From: a cyanobacterium PCC 7702
Lineage (GTDB): Bacteria; Cyanobacteriota; Cyanobacteriia; Cyanobacteriales; Nostocaceae
DNA: 56,859 bases
Assembly (NCBI GenBank): GCA_000332255.1
Contig: KB235926.1
Location: forward strand, 1,557,434-1,614,292
Reading direction: 5' to 3'
A program made the position numbers and the translations under genes. Under the pieces are notes generated by a model. The model was not told where the DNA came from, searched no databases, and worked only from the letters and a program-made list of their open reading frames with translations. Positions within the stretch are counted from its first letter, which is position 1. Each line of letters opens with the position of its first letter. This document shows positions 18,110 to 27,400 of this stretch, piece by piece.

Positions 18110-19168
18110 TTACGGAATCAAGGCGACCTTGAGCACTTGCCGCGCTTGCATTTCCCAAAATACTTGTTCTAAATCTTTCAACGGACAGCGTTTGCTAATC
18201 AATAACTCAAACGGAATCTTTTGACTGGCTAACAGTTCCAGCGCCTTCTTCACAAATTCAGGAGTATTGTGAAATACGCCCTTGAGGGTGAGTTCGCTGT
18301 AATGCAGTTGTTGTGTATTGACAGTTATTGTTGTATCCCGGGGACAACCTCCAAATAAATTCACAGTACCACCAGGACGAGCACAAGCGATAGCAGTTTC
18401 CCAAACCTTGGGTATACCCGTGGCTTCAATGACTACATCAGCACCCCAACCATTTGTAAATTGTTTAACAACCAGAGGAATATCTGGTTGTTGTCGGTAA
18501 TTAAATGTCTGCGCAGCACCGAATTTTTGACCAATTTCCAGCCTTTGGTCATGACCGCCAAATAACAATACTTCTACAGAGCAATCAAAAGCTAGCTTGG
18601 CTACAAACATAAGCCCGATTGCCCCATCTCCCAGAACTACTACCTTATCTTGGGGTTTGAGATTCGAACGAGCTATCCCATGCAGCACGCAAGCTAATGG
18701 TTCGGTCATGGCCGCCAATTCGTCAGATAAATTATCAGGAATCGGCAAGAGGTTTTGTGCGACGATCGGTGCGGGAATTTTTAAATACTCAGCAAAAGTA
18801 CCGTTATTCCATGTCAAATTTGAGCACAGAGAATATTCTTGCCGCTGACAAAAAAAACAATTTCTGCAGGGAGCAGAATTATTTGCAACCACGCGATCGC
18901 CTACTTGCCAATTGGTAACTTTTTCTCCCACAGCCACTATGCGTCCAGCAGCTTCGTGGCCAAAAAGGGTAGGAGGTTTAAGCATTTTGGCATGACCGCC
19001 ACTACGCCATACTTTTAAATCCGTACCGCAGGTTGTGGCTGCTTTTACTTCGATGACTACCTCTCCAGGACCAGGAGGAGTAGGGTCAGGGATATTTTCC
19101 AAACGCAAATCTTCTCGACCGTATAGTAAGGCTGCTAGCACGGCTTTTGACCAATCAATTCGCTTCAC
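18110..19168 (-). CDS. Zinc-dependent medium-chain alcohol dehydrogenase
   Basis: 352 residues of the MDR superfamily. The catalytic zinc ligands are the Cys of TTCGTDLKVW and the His-Glu of GHEAAGRIVAVGEKV. The four-Cys structural zinc loop is CRNCFFCQRQEYSLC. The NAD(P) fold is VVVLGDGAIGLMFVAKL. It most resembles the sorbitol/threonine dehydrogenase-like branch; the substrate cannot be told from sequence. The start ATG at 19168 follows a weak upstream context. It lies downstream of the zinc-ribbon/glycosyltransferase pair, separated by a terminator. Confidence 0.9.
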   Translation of the reverse strand: MKRIDWSKAVLAALLYGREDLRLENIPDPTPPGPGEVVIEVKAATTCGTDLKVWRSGGHAKMLKPPTLFGHEAAGRIVAVGEKVTNWQVGDRVVANNSAPCRNCFFCQRQEYSLCSNLTWNNGTFAEYLKIPAPIVAQNLLPIPDNLSDELAAMTEPLACVLHGIARSNLKPQDKVVVLGDGAIGLMFVAKLAFDCSVEVLLFGGHDQRLEIGQKFGAAQTFNYRQQPDIPLVVKQFTNGWGADVVIEATGIPKVWETAIACARPGGTVNLFGGCPRDTTITVNTQQLHYSELTLKGVFHNTPEFVKKALELLASQKIPFELLISKRCPLKDLEQVFWEMQARQVLKVALIP

Positions 19169-19190
19169 CTGATTTTACAACAAATAATAA

Positions 19191-19216
19191 ACCCGGCTTT
19201 GCCATCAAAACCGGGT
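19191..19216 (-). terminator. Probable terminator after the zinc-ribbon gene
   Basis: On the minus strand a 6-bp GC-rich stem (ACCCGG / CCGGGT) with a 14-nt loop is followed by the T-rich TTATTATTTG. It separates the glycosyltransferase/zinc-ribbon unit from the ADH gene. Confidence 0.55.
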
Positions 19217-19289
19217 CGTTTCACTCACTCACTGGAAGGGACACCACACCTGCTTAAAACTCGAATTTCTTGATTTTGGGTTTTCAACT

Positions 19290-19484
19290 TTAGGAATCTA
19301 CCTTTTGCTGGTAAAGCACTCCTACTTTTGTATTTCTTCCTTCAACCAAGTTAGATAGGTGACTGGTAGTTAGCAGCGGTACTTCTTGTCGGCAAGTCAG
19401 ACAAAACCAATAGACTTCGCCGTGACGGACATGACGCAAGAGGCAACCACCGCAACAAGGACAAGTGTTGCTTCTCATGCTCAT
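19290..19484 (-). CDS. Small zinc-ribbon protein
   Basis: 64 residues with two knuckles, CPCC (residues 8-11) and CLTC (about 28-31). These are spaced like a treble-clef or zinc-ribbon, with HVRHG between them. The last half is a hydrophilic tail. A strong GGAGG Shine-Dalgarno lies just before the ATG. It follows the glycosyltransferase gene by about 50 bases on the same strand and is probably co-transcribed. The role could be regulatory or nucleic-acid binding; nothing in the sequence decides this. Confidence 0.75.
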   Translation of the reverse strand: MSMRSNTCPCCGGCLLRHVRHGEVYWFCLTCRQEVPLLTTSHLSNLVEGRNTKVGVLYQQKVDS

Positions 19485-19535
19485 ATTGATGTCCTCCTTC
19501 CAAAATTTATGGTTTAAAAAGTAAGAAAAAATACT

Positions 19536-20606
19536 TTAAAACTGGATTTTTGCAGAAAGAATTCGCCCATTTAAATCAAAACGTTCTTTGATAAGTTTTT
19601 CGTAAACGGCTTCGTACCCATCGACCATCTGAGTAACGCTAAACTTACTTTCTACATATCTTCGACAATCATGACGGTTTAGTTCCAACGCTTTTGGAAT
19701 CATTGCCGCCATTTCATCGTAGCTTTGACAGACAAAGCCGGTAACCCCTTGGCCGATCACCTCCGGAACAGAACCCAGATTCATCGCAATTACTGGCGTA
19801 CCAGTAGCCATGGATTCGATCATCACCAAACCAAAAGGTTCTTGCCAGGTAATGGGGAAGAGGGTAATTGCAGCTTTACCTAGTAATTCGGTTTTCTCGG
19901 CGTGATTTATCTCTCCGAGAAATTGAATTTGCTTACCATCTATTTGGGGAGCAATTTCTTGTTCGAAAAACTTAGAATCTACTACATCTACCTTCCCAGC
20001 CATTTTTAGGCGCCAACCTGTTTTTTTGGCAATGGCGATCGCATGTTGCGGTCCTTTTTCTGGTGAAAAGCGTCCTAAGAACGCTAAGTACGGTGGTTCT
20101 TGGGCTTGAGCAACAAAAGGATAATCTTCTGTACTAATCCCGTTATAAACCGTGCCGACGTAATTCAGATTTTTTATTTGTCTTTGGGCGTTACTGATAC
20201 TGACGTACGGTTGCTGGTAGTGATGGATGTATATATTGCGGTTGTCCTCTGTAAAATTACCGTGCAGGGTATGTACCGTAGGCGTTGACACCAAACTTGC
20301 CAAAGGTAAAGCCGAAATTCCTACATGGGAATGTATTAAATCAAATTCCGCTGCCTGGTGATAAACTTGACTCAGCTCGAGCATTTCGTATGCCGTGTAC
20401 TCTTTGACCTTGGGATCCAAGCGCAGCGCACGCGGATAAACTGCTTCTAACTTAGCCAAGGTTTGAGAATCCCCGGAAGCGAACAAGGTAACGTCATGAC
20501 CGCGACGGACTAACTCATCGGTCAGGCGACTCACCACCAGTTCAATTCCTCCGTAGGTTGGAGGCGGAACCCTTTCCCACAAGGGGGCTACTTGAGCGAT
20601 TTTCAT
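19536..20606 (-). CDS. GT-B glycosyltransferase, family 4
   Basis: 356 residues from the ATG at 20606 (MKIAQVAPLWERVPPPTYGG), which is the usual start of this group; an 18-codon extension to 20660 is open. The N-terminal Rossmann half has the donor/acceptor loop PPTYGGIELVVSRLTDELVR. The C-terminal half has FLGRFSPEKGPQ and the nucleotide-sugar E-x7-E motif in EPFGLVMIESMATGTPVIA. It resembles the cyanobacterial group-1 transferases that act on lipids or exopolysaccharide. Acceptor and sugar are unknown. It forms a unit with the zinc-ribbon gene downstream. Confidence 0.92.
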   Translation of the reverse strand: MKIAQVAPLWERVPPPTYGGIELVVSRLTDELVRRGHDVTLFASGDSQTLAKLEAVYPRALRLDPKVKEYTAYEMLELSQVYHQAAEFDLIHSHVGISALPLASLVSTPTVHTLHGNFTEDNRNIYIHHYQQPYVSISNAQRQIKNLNYVGTVYNGISTEDYPFVAQAQEPPYLAFLGRFSPEKGPQHAIAIAKKTGWRLKMAGKVDVVDSKFFEQEIAPQIDGKQIQFLGEINHAEKTELLGKAAITLFPITWQEPFGLVMIESMATGTPVIAMNLGSVPEVIGQGVTGFVCQSYDEMAAMIPKALELNRHDCRRYVESKFSVTQMVDGYEAVYEKLIKERFDLNGRILSAKIQF

Positions 20607-21400
20607 AGATTGTTTTGGTTCAGAAGTGATACAGTCCTCAAAAAGCGGACCTGTAGACATTCAGCAAAGTGAGGCTAGTATTTTTACTCATCCACTTGCA
20701 TTTTACATCAACCAAACTTACTCCTGGAGGTGCAATTTCGGTCAACCGAATCCGGTAATAGCCCTGCAGCCATTCCAGACCGACAGCTAGGTAGCTGCTA
20801 AGCAACCGTACTCTTAGATTACAATTTCTAATTTATAGTTGCATCTATCTTGGGGATCATACAAAATCAGGGTTTTTGTAGTCAAAATTACGAATTTGCA
20901 AGGGCGACGAACTCGAAAACTGGGGGTCTGGAGAAAATGAAAAATTAATTACAGTACAAGTCTCTAATGCGGATAAACGACAGTCAAAACAACAGAATAG
21001 GAGGAAATGGAAATACTGATAAATAAATTTAGGAAATTTAATAAGTACATCCAACTTAATTATGAGCTATAGAAATCAGTTTATTGCCGTTAATTGCTAT
21101 AAGTTTATGCAATTATTCCTTGCACGTTGTTGTGCAGGATCTGCAGCATCCAAACAAGAATAACTACAATTTTTGCATATTGCTTTAAGGCTCTTTTAGA
21201 GAACTCGATACACAATTAATCCTTGCAAAGGAAGTCAATTTAGCTGAAAAAGACCTTTTGAGTCTTATCATTAATAAATTGAGGAAATGCAAAGTATATT
21301 AGTTGCTACCTTGAACAAATGCCATCTATCTACCTTCTAAAACCCTTCTAACTTGTTGCTCATCAAAAACAATTGTGAGTAAATGTCCCGAGACTGTTAA
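20607..21400. other. Long intergenic region between glycosyltransferase and xth
   Basis: About 790 A/T-rich bases between divergent genes. A short open frame on the minus strand (20857-21054) has no ribosome binding site and an unlikely composition. I see no RNA gene, repeat or terminator here. Confidence 0.5.
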
Positions 21401-22186
21401 GTGATGAAAATTGCTACTTGGAATGTCAACTCCATTCGCATCCGTTTGCAACAGGTTATTGATTGGTTGATTAAAAATCCAGTTGATGTTCTGTGCATGC
21501 AGGAAACCAAAGTTGCGGACGAACATTTTCCGCGATCGCCCTTCGAACAGCTGGGCTATCACATTTATGTTTCTGGTCAAAAATCTTATAATGGTGTCGC
21601 CCTGCTCAGCCTCAAAGCCTTACAAGATGTAACTGCTGGATTTAATTCGATTTTGCCAGATCTACCGCCAGAATGGAATCAACAAAAGCGAGTTATAACA
21701 GGAGTAATAGATAACATCAGAATCCTTAATCTGTACGTACCCAACGGTGAAGCAGTAGGAAGCGAGAAATATAAATACAAGCTGCAGTGGTTAGCCGTAC
21801 TGCGCCAATATTTACAAACTCTTTTAGCATCTACAACCAATATTTGCATGTCTGGAGACTTTAACATTGCCTTAGAAGACAAAGATATTCACGAGAAAAT
21901 AAACACCCAAGACCACATCATGGCCTCCTTACCAGAACGTCAAGCCTTACGAGATATTCTTGCATTAGGATTTGCCGATGCTTTTCGCAAATTCACCAGC
22001 GAAGGCGGACACTACAGTTGGTGGGATTATCGCGCCGCTTCCTTTCGCCGCAACTTGGGTTGGCGAATCGACCATCACTATCTCACACCAGCCTTGTACG
22101 AGCGTGCAAAAAGCTGCACCATTGATATTACTCCCAGAAAATTACCCCAACCAAGCGACCATGCACCAGTAACTGTGGAATTTTAA
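21401..22186 (+). CDS. xth: Exodeoxyribonuclease III (AP endonuclease)
   Basis: 261 residues of the ExoIII/APE1 endonuclease fold. All signature motifs are present: WNVNSIRIRL at the start, the metal-binding Glu in MQETKV, GDFNIALEDKDIH, the specificity loop YSWWDYRAASFRRNLGWRID and the final SDHAPV with the catalytic Asp-His. The enzyme cuts at abasic sites in base-excision repair and trims 3' blocks. The length is normal. It is followed 55 bases later by an NmrA-like gene on the same strand, with no functional link. Confidence 0.96.
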   Translation: MMKIATWNVNSIRIRLQQVIDWLIKNPVDVLCMQETKVADEHFPRSPFEQLGYHIYVSGQKSYNGVALLSLKALQDVTAGFNSILPDLPPEWNQQKRVITGVIDNIRILNLYVPNGEAVGSEKYKYKLQWLAVLRQYLQTLLASTTNICMSGDFNIALEDKDIHEKINTQDHIMASLPERQALRDILALGFADAFRKFTSEGGHYSWWDYRAASFRRNLGWRIDHHYLTPALYERAKSCTIDITPRKLPQPSDHAPVTVEF

Positions 22187-22241
22187 AATACAAGGAAACA
22201 GCACCTAATATCCAATATCCCATACTCAATCCAAAATCTTT

Positions 22242-23117
22242 ATGTTTTTAGTAACTGGAGCAACGGGAGGAATTGGTCGTCGCGTCGTCCGACTGCTACG
22301 CGAACGGGAAACGCCCGTGAGGGCTTTTGTGCGCCTGACTTCGCGCTATGGGGAGTTAGAACATCGAGGCGCTGACATCTTCATCGGTGACTTACAACAA
22401 CAAAAGGATATTCAAAAAGCTTGTCAAGGCGTTCAGTACATTGTCAGCGCTCATGGTTCTGATGGTAATCCTTTAGCTTTAGATTACCGCGCTAATATCG
22501 AGCTAATTGACCAAGCAAAAGCTAACGAAGTACAGCATTTTGTCTTTATTTCTGTGTTAGGAGCTGAGCGAGGGTACGAAGACGCTCCGGTGTTCAAAGC
22601 AAAAGCAGCTGTAGAACGATATCTCCAAAGCAGTGGCTTAAATTACACTATTTTACGTCCAGCTGGATTAGCATCTAATTTGCTGCCTTTAGCAGAACGA
22701 TTTCGGGACACGGGAATATATTTGCTAATTGGCGATCCTAAAAACCGAACTTCAATTGTTAGTACTGACGATCTAGCAAGGATGGTAGTGGAATCAGTAA
22801 CAGCTGCAGGCGCTCGCAATCAAATATTACCAGTTGGGGGACCAGAAATTTTATTGCGAGAGGATATTCCCCGAATTTTGGGTCGTATATTTAACAAGGA
22901 GCCGATAATAATTAACTTACCAATATTTGTCATCGATGGATTGCGCGGTGCCTTAGCTTTTGTCAATCCTCAATTGCAAAAAAACTTAGGTACCTTTCGA
23001 ACTTTACTTGCCAACGAATTTTTCTGCACGAACGAACAAATTGCTAGGCTAGAGGGAATTTTTGGCTGGAAGTTGGAAACGCTGGAAAACTTCCTCCGGC
23101 GCTATTTGGCAGTTTAA
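22242..23117 (+). CDS. NmrA-like NAD(P)-binding protein (atypical SDR)
   Basis: 291 residues. The Rossmann glycine motif GATGGIGRRV starts at residue 6, followed by a basic residue pair (FVRLTSR) that suits NADP(H). Conserved atypical-SDR elements include GDLQQQKDIQKACQGVQYIV and YTILRPAGL. The second half is the variable substrate domain with a helical C-terminus (IFGWKLETLENFLRRY). The family includes TIC62-like and isoflavone-reductase-like proteins, and many are redox sensors rather than enzymes. A second, shorter homologue is at 42806-43465. The function is not predictable beyond NADP(H) binding. Confidence 0.85.
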   Translation: MFLVTGATGGIGRRVVRLLRERETPVRAFVRLTSRYGELEHRGADIFIGDLQQQKDIQKACQGVQYIVSAHGSDGNPLALDYRANIELIDQAKANEVQHFVFISVLGAERGYEDAPVFKAKAAVERYLQSSGLNYTILRPAGLASNLLPLAERFRDTGIYLLIGDPKNRTSIVSTDDLARMVVESVTAAGARNQILPVGGPEILLREDIPRILGRIFNKEPIIINLPIFVIDGLRGALAFVNPQLQKNLGTFRTLLANEFFCTNEQIARLEGIFGWKLETLENFLRRYLAV

Positions 23118-23195
23118 ATAGCCAGCGGGGATGAGGAATAAAGCCCATCCCCAAAATGATTGTTGCCCACACTTGCTACCTAATCTCAAATCCAG

Positions 23196-24698
23196 ATGAT
23201 GAAATTTTCTTTGCTTGCAAATCCCGTACAAGCACGTCAAACCAAACAACAATTTGCGCAACCAGACGAACAACTATCTTGGGAATTGGGTAAAGCGGTA
23301 AAAGAATTACCGCCGCTGTACACAAGATTTTTAGCAGGAACAATCAGCATCATCGTCTTTGGAGCAATTGGCTGGGCCCATTTTTCTGAAGTAGATGAAG
23401 TAGCAACAGCATCAGGAGAGTTAATTGCTTCTGCTCAAGTACGACCGGTGACATCTTTGGGTAATGGCTTTATTGTGGCAGTAAAAGTCAAAGAAGGCGA
23501 TCGCGTCCACAAAGGTCAAGTTTTAATTGAACGCGACCCAGATTTACAACAAGCTGATGTTACGCGCTTGGCTAAAACGATCGCTTTGATACAACAAGAT
23601 TTACAGCGTTTGGATGCAGAACGCAAGGGAGTAATTACAACCACCGCTACCCAACTGCAAGATCAGCTGTTGGCTTCCCGCTTGCAAGCCTATAAAGCAC
23701 GCCAAGCTGCAGCGCAAGCAGAAGCAATTCGCCAAGCAGCAGTAGTAGAACAAGCAAAAGTGCGCCTGACTCGCTTGCAAGATAATTTAAATAATGCTAC
23801 TGCCGGTGTTTCTAATGCCAAAATCAACCTCGCTAATGCTCGAAAACTGCAACAAAAAGTTATAAACAACCAAGCGATCGCTCAAAAAAGAGAACAAAGC
23901 CTGCGCAACCTCACCAACTCCGGTGCTTTACCGCGACTGGATTACCTAGATGCTCTAGAGAAACTCAACCGCGCTCGTGCGGAAATTACTAGAGCTAATG
24001 ATGAAGTAACTAACGCCCAAAATAAGCTCACAGAAGCACAAGATAAAGTTACATCCCTAGAAAAAGATATTGCTGCCCAAAACGAAGAAATTCTCCAAGC
24101 TCAAGCAGCCTATCAAGCAGCACGTACTCAAGTAGCTCGGATTGCATCTGAACGTCAAAGCGAAATCTTAACTCAAATTCGTCAACGCCAAGAGGAACTT
24201 ACCAACCTGCAAGGTCAGCTGGATAAAGCACAAAAACAGCGGCAAAAGGAAATTATTACAGCTGCCATTTCCGGTACTGTCTATGGCATAAAAGCGACGA
24301 AAGGACCTGTACAAGCAGGCGAAGAATTACTATCAATTCTGCCAGATAAAGAAGAACTGCTTTTAGAAGTAAAAATCCTCAATCGCGATATTGGCTTTGT
24401 TCGTCCAGGAATGAAAGCAAAAGTGAAAATGGCTACTTTCCCTTTTCAAGAATTTGGCACTGTTGATGGTGAAGTAGTAACAGTCAGCCCAAACGCAATC
24501 GCCGATAGAGAATTAGGCTTGGTTTTCCCTGCCAGAATCAAACTCAACAAACACTCTATCACGGTCAGGGGCAAACAAGTGCAATTTACCCCTGGAATGG
24601 CTGCAACCTGCGAAATTATCACCAGGAAAAAGTCCATTTTGACTTTTATCTTAGAGCCGGTAACCCGCAGGTTCAGTGAAGCATTTTCCCTACGGTAG
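23196..24698 (+). CDS. HlyD-family periplasmic adaptor (membrane fusion protein)
   Basis: 500 residues. A cytoplasmic N-terminus of ~45 residues is followed by one membrane helix (about 47-67, FLAGTISIIVFGAIGWAHF). Then come the first lipoyl half (GNGFIVAVKVKEGDRVHKGQ), a long Gln/Ala-rich coiled coil (about 120-350), the second lipoyl half (ISGTVYGIKATKGPVQAGEE) and a C-terminal beta-barrel ending in a short tail. This is the adaptor layout of type I secretion systems, bridging an ABC exporter to a TolC-type outer-membrane channel. The matching exporter lies at 28108-30798. No TolC gene is in the window. Confidence 0.92.
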   Translation: MMKFSLLANPVQARQTKQQFAQPDEQLSWELGKAVKELPPLYTRFLAGTISIIVFGAIGWAHFSEVDEVATASGELIASAQVRPVTSLGNGFIVAVKVKEGDRVHKGQVLIERDPDLQQADVTRLAKTIALIQQDLQRLDAERKGVITTTATQLQDQLLASRLQAYKARQAAAQAEAIRQAAVVEQAKVRLTRLQDNLNNATAGVSNAKINLANARKLQQKVINNQAIAQKREQSLRNLTNSGALPRLDYLDALEKLNRARAEITRANDEVTNAQNKLTEAQDKVTSLEKDIAAQNEEILQAQAAYQAARTQVARIASERQSEILTQIRQRQEELTNLQGQLDKAQKQRQKEIITAAISGTVYGIKATKGPVQAGEELLSILPDKEELLLEVKILNRDIGFVRPGMKAKVKMATFPFQEFGTVDGEVVTVSPNAIADRELGLVFPARIKLNKHSITVRGKQVQFTPGMAATCEIITRKKSILTFILEPVTRRFSEAFSLR

Positions 24699-24734
24699 AC
24701 CTGCTCCAGCTATATAAGCATTCAGTTTTCTCAC

Positions 24735-26279
24735 CTAGACTTTTTCCAACACAAAGCTAGTTTCATCCTCATCCTTTGTACTGACATAACTGTTATCTGT
24801 GAAATTGCTTTTGTACTCATTCCAAAATTCTGACCATGTTGGGGAATTGAAAAACACGCGCTGGTGATTTTCATTTGTGAAACCAAGGCTACTACTTGTA
24901 TCGCTACTGCTCAAGCCCTGGGTTGAGAAACTTGAAATCCCAATCCAGTCATTATTATAGCTAAAGCTAGCAGCCTTATTGTCTCTTACCGGACTGCTAC
25001 GAACAGCGGTTGAGAAACTTGAAATCCCAATCCAGTCATTATTATGCCTAAAGCTAGCAGCCTTATTGCCTCTCACCGGATTGCCATCAACAGTAAAAGT
25101 AGTAAAAGTTGCAGCTTGGGTAGCATTTCCCCCTGTCTGGGTGAGAATCTGGCGTATTTGGGGAGCTGTCAAGTTGTGGTTAGCACTAAGCATTAAAGCA
25201 ACCACACCAGCAACATAAGGAGCAGCCATGGATGTGCCGCTGTATGATGCGTATTGATTACCTGGTATTGTAGAGTAAACCTTAACTCCCGGTGCTGTAA
25301 CGTAAGCTAAGGGATTTTGTCCAGCTCGATTGGAAAAATCAGCCATGTTTTTATTCTTATCCACAGCTCCAACAGCAATTCCCCAGCGATCGGCGTAACG
25401 AGCAGGATATCCTGGTGAAGACTTACCATCATTACCAGCTGCCATGACCACGGTGACGTTTTTACTGCTGGCATACTCAATAGCTTGCTCGATAGTACTG
25501 TTAGGATATGCTCCCCCTAAACTCAGGTTGATGACATTTGCTCCGTGAGCTACTGCATAGTAAATACCATTAGCTATAGAAGTATAAGAACCAGAACCAT
25601 CATCGTTGAGAACTTTTATCGGCATGATCTTGGCGTTGTAAGCAATGCCAGTAACGCCAAAACCATTGTTTTCTCCTGCAATAATACCAGCAACGTGAGT
25701 ACCGTGGCCGTTTCTGTCCATAACATCGCTGTTATTGTTAACAAAGTTCCAGCCGTGAATGTCGTCTATATAGCCATCACCATCATCATCTAGACCGTTA
25801 CCTGCTATTTCCTGAGAATTAGTCCAAATATTATCTTTCAAATCAGAGTGATTGTAGTCTACTCCTGTATCTAAAACTGCCACAACTACTCCCTGACCGG
25901 TGTATCCTTTGGTCCAAGCTTCTGGTGCTTTGATTAAATCTGCTCCCCAGTTATTTCCACCCAGGTTGGGAACATCAGCAAAGGTATTTTGACCGACTGC
26001 TTTAGCTACGGCTGCTGCTGCATTTACCAAACCATAGCCAGAAGTAGGATTGTATCCTCCGCCTTCTTTAGCAGTAATAGTTTTTGATTTAGAATTTTTA
26101 CGTCGCTGTGTATCAACCTCCAGTTCTAAAGGATTTTCCCTGACTTTGAAACTGCTACAACCTTGGAAGCGTAAGTTGTCATTTTCTTGAAAATTCAGGC
26201 TCTGAACTGAGGAGATGGAAGTGACGACATTCAATTGTTTAGTATCAAATAGATTACTCCCATAATTCGGAATGGGCAT
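24735..26279 (-). CDS. S8 family subtilisin-like serine protease without Sec signal
   Basis: 514 residues. The catalytic triad is intact: Asp137 in VAVLDTGVDY, His192 in GHGTHVAGI and Ser350 in GTSMAAPYVAG, with the oxyanion Asn283 in AAGND. An acidic NGLDDDGDGYIDD loop suggests calcium binding. The first ~115 residues are hydrophilic and contain no signal peptide, but include GYGLVNAAAAVAKAVG, often found in cyanobacterial subtilases. After the catalytic domain the tail (from about 395) holds a 29-residue tandem duplication containing NNDWIGISSFST, then a Ser-rich acidic end. GAGAGGAG lies before the ATG. It sits inside a type I secretion locus and is a candidate substrate. Confidence 0.93.
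   Translation of the reverse strand: MPIPNYGSNLFDTKQLNVVTSISSVQSLNFQENDNLRFQGCSSFKVRENPLELEVDTQRRKNSKSKTITAKEGGGYNPTSGYGLVNAAAAVAKAVGQNTFADVPNLGGNNWGADLIKAPEAWTKGYTGQGVVVAVLDTGVDYNHSDLKDNIWTNSQEIAGNGLDDDGDGYIDDIHGWNFVNNNSDVMDRNGHGTHVAGIIAGENNGFGVTGIAYNAKIMPIKVLNDDGSGSYTSIANGIYYAVAHGANVINLSLGGAYPNSTIEQAIEYASSKNVTVVMAAGNDGKSSPGYPARYADRWGIAVGAVDKNKNMADFSNRAGQNPLAYVTAPGVKVYSTIPGNQYASYSGTSMAAPYVAGVVALMLSANHNLTAPQIRQILTQTGGNATQAATFTTFTVDGNPVRGNKAASFRHNNDWIGISSFSTAVRSSPVRDNKAASFSYNNDWIGISSFSTQGLSSSDTSSSLGFTNENHQRVFFNSPTWSEFWNEYKSNFTDNSYVSTKDEDETSFVLEKV
24921..25080 (-). repeat. Internal tandem duplication in the subtilase tail
   Basis: Two 73-base copies (24921-24993 and 25008-25080) are spaced 87 bases apart, that is 29 codons, and differ at about four positions. 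They encode the repeated segment around KAASF-(R/S)-(H/Y)-NNDWIGISSFST. Confidence 0.85.
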
Positions 26280-26489
26280 TAGTTTATTCTCCTCTCAAGA
26301 TGTGGAAATAGCAGGAGTGAAAATATTTTCAACAGTAGATTCTTGCTCTTGGTAAATAATTAATCCATAATTACATATAAAAATGCTAAATTTCTTACAA
26401 ATAATTTTCTTAATTGTATTTTTTGAAAATTTGAAAATATCAACAATAAAATGTATATAGCATGACTGAATTATTGGGAAAAATTGCAG

Positions 26490-27287
26490 ATGTTTTCTTT
26501 AATTAATCCTGTTAATCCCTATTTAGTAGGAGTGTCGCTAAATACAATTTTGTTAATTGTCGCCTGGATTACTCCTAAAAAGCTACTCACAAATGCCGGA
26601 TTACTTCATGCTTGGTTGTTGGGTGTTTTGATTTGGGGAACATTAAATTGGCAAGGGTATGTGATTGTGATGTTTTATTTTCTTGTCGGTTCTTTGGTTA
26701 CGCGTGCAGGTATGGCGCAAAAGGAAGCGGAAGGTATTGCGGAAAAGCGTTCTGGAGTAAGAGGACCAGAAAATGTCTGGGGTTCTGCTTTAGTAGGAAC
26801 CCTATGTGCTTTGGGAGTAGGAATGATAAATTCAGGAATTATTTCTATTCCCCAATCTTTGGTTTCTAGCATCCAATCCTTACTATTGTTGGGTTATGTA
26901 GCAAGTTTTAGTACCAAACTATCCGATACCTGCGCCAGCGAAGTGGGTAAGGCTTACGGTCAGAGAACTTTTCTGATTACCAACCTACAGCCCGTACCAA
27001 GGGGAACAGAAGGAGCAGTAAGTTTGGAGGGAACTGTAGCAGGTATTGTCGCTTCTGTGGCGATCGCCATTGTTGGTTGGGCAGTGGGCTTAATAAAAGT
27101 ATCAGGCATACTATGGTGCGTGCTGGCAGCATTCATTGCTACTAACTTAGAAAGTGTGATCGGAGCAACCATGCAATCAAAATACAGTTGGCTAACTAAT
27201 GAATTAGTCAACATTTTGAACACGTTTATCGGTGCTAGCGCAGCAATTTTATTGGCTTGGTTGTGGATGATTACCGTTGCCCAATAA
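26490..27287 (+). CDS. DUF92/TIGR00297 integral membrane protein (VTE6-like)
   Basis: 265 residues from the ATG at 26490; a TTG two codons earlier is less likely. It is hydrophobic with about six or seven membrane helices. The family signature is visible in AEGIAEKRSGVRGPENVWGS, TKLSDTCASEVGKAYG and RGTEGAVSLEGTVAG. The plant homologue VTE6 and a Synechocystis homologue phosphorylate phytyl phosphate to phytyl diphosphate for tocopherol and chlorophyll salvage. The motifs fit this CTP-type kinase family. It is flanked by type I secretion genes, with which I see no functional link. Confidence 0.87.
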   Translation: MFSLINPVNPYLVGVSLNTILLIVAWITPKKLLTNAGLLHAWLLGVLIWGTLNWQGYVIVMFYFLVGSLVTRAGMAQKEAEGIAEKRSGVRGPENVWGSALVGTLCALGVGMINSGIISIPQSLVSSIQSLLLLGYVASFSTKLSDTCASEVGKAYGQRTFLITNLQPVPRGTEGAVSLEGTVAGIVASVAIAIVGWAVGLIKVSGILWCVLAAFIATNLESVIGATMQSKYSWLTNELVNILNTFIGASAAILLAWLWMITVAQ

Positions 27288-27400
27288 TTGCCCTTTTTCC
27301 AAAATAATGGCAAGTTATTTCCCGAAAAAATTAGCTTCAGTATTTCCGGAGACAGTTGATTTTTTGAGATAAAATAAACTGTGTGTATCTCTCTATTTGT

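Noticed and set aside
20857-21054. Minus-strand 65-codon open frame in the long intergenic region
   Set aside because: Phe/Cys/Ser-rich composition, no Shine-Dalgarno, no similarity to a known small protein.
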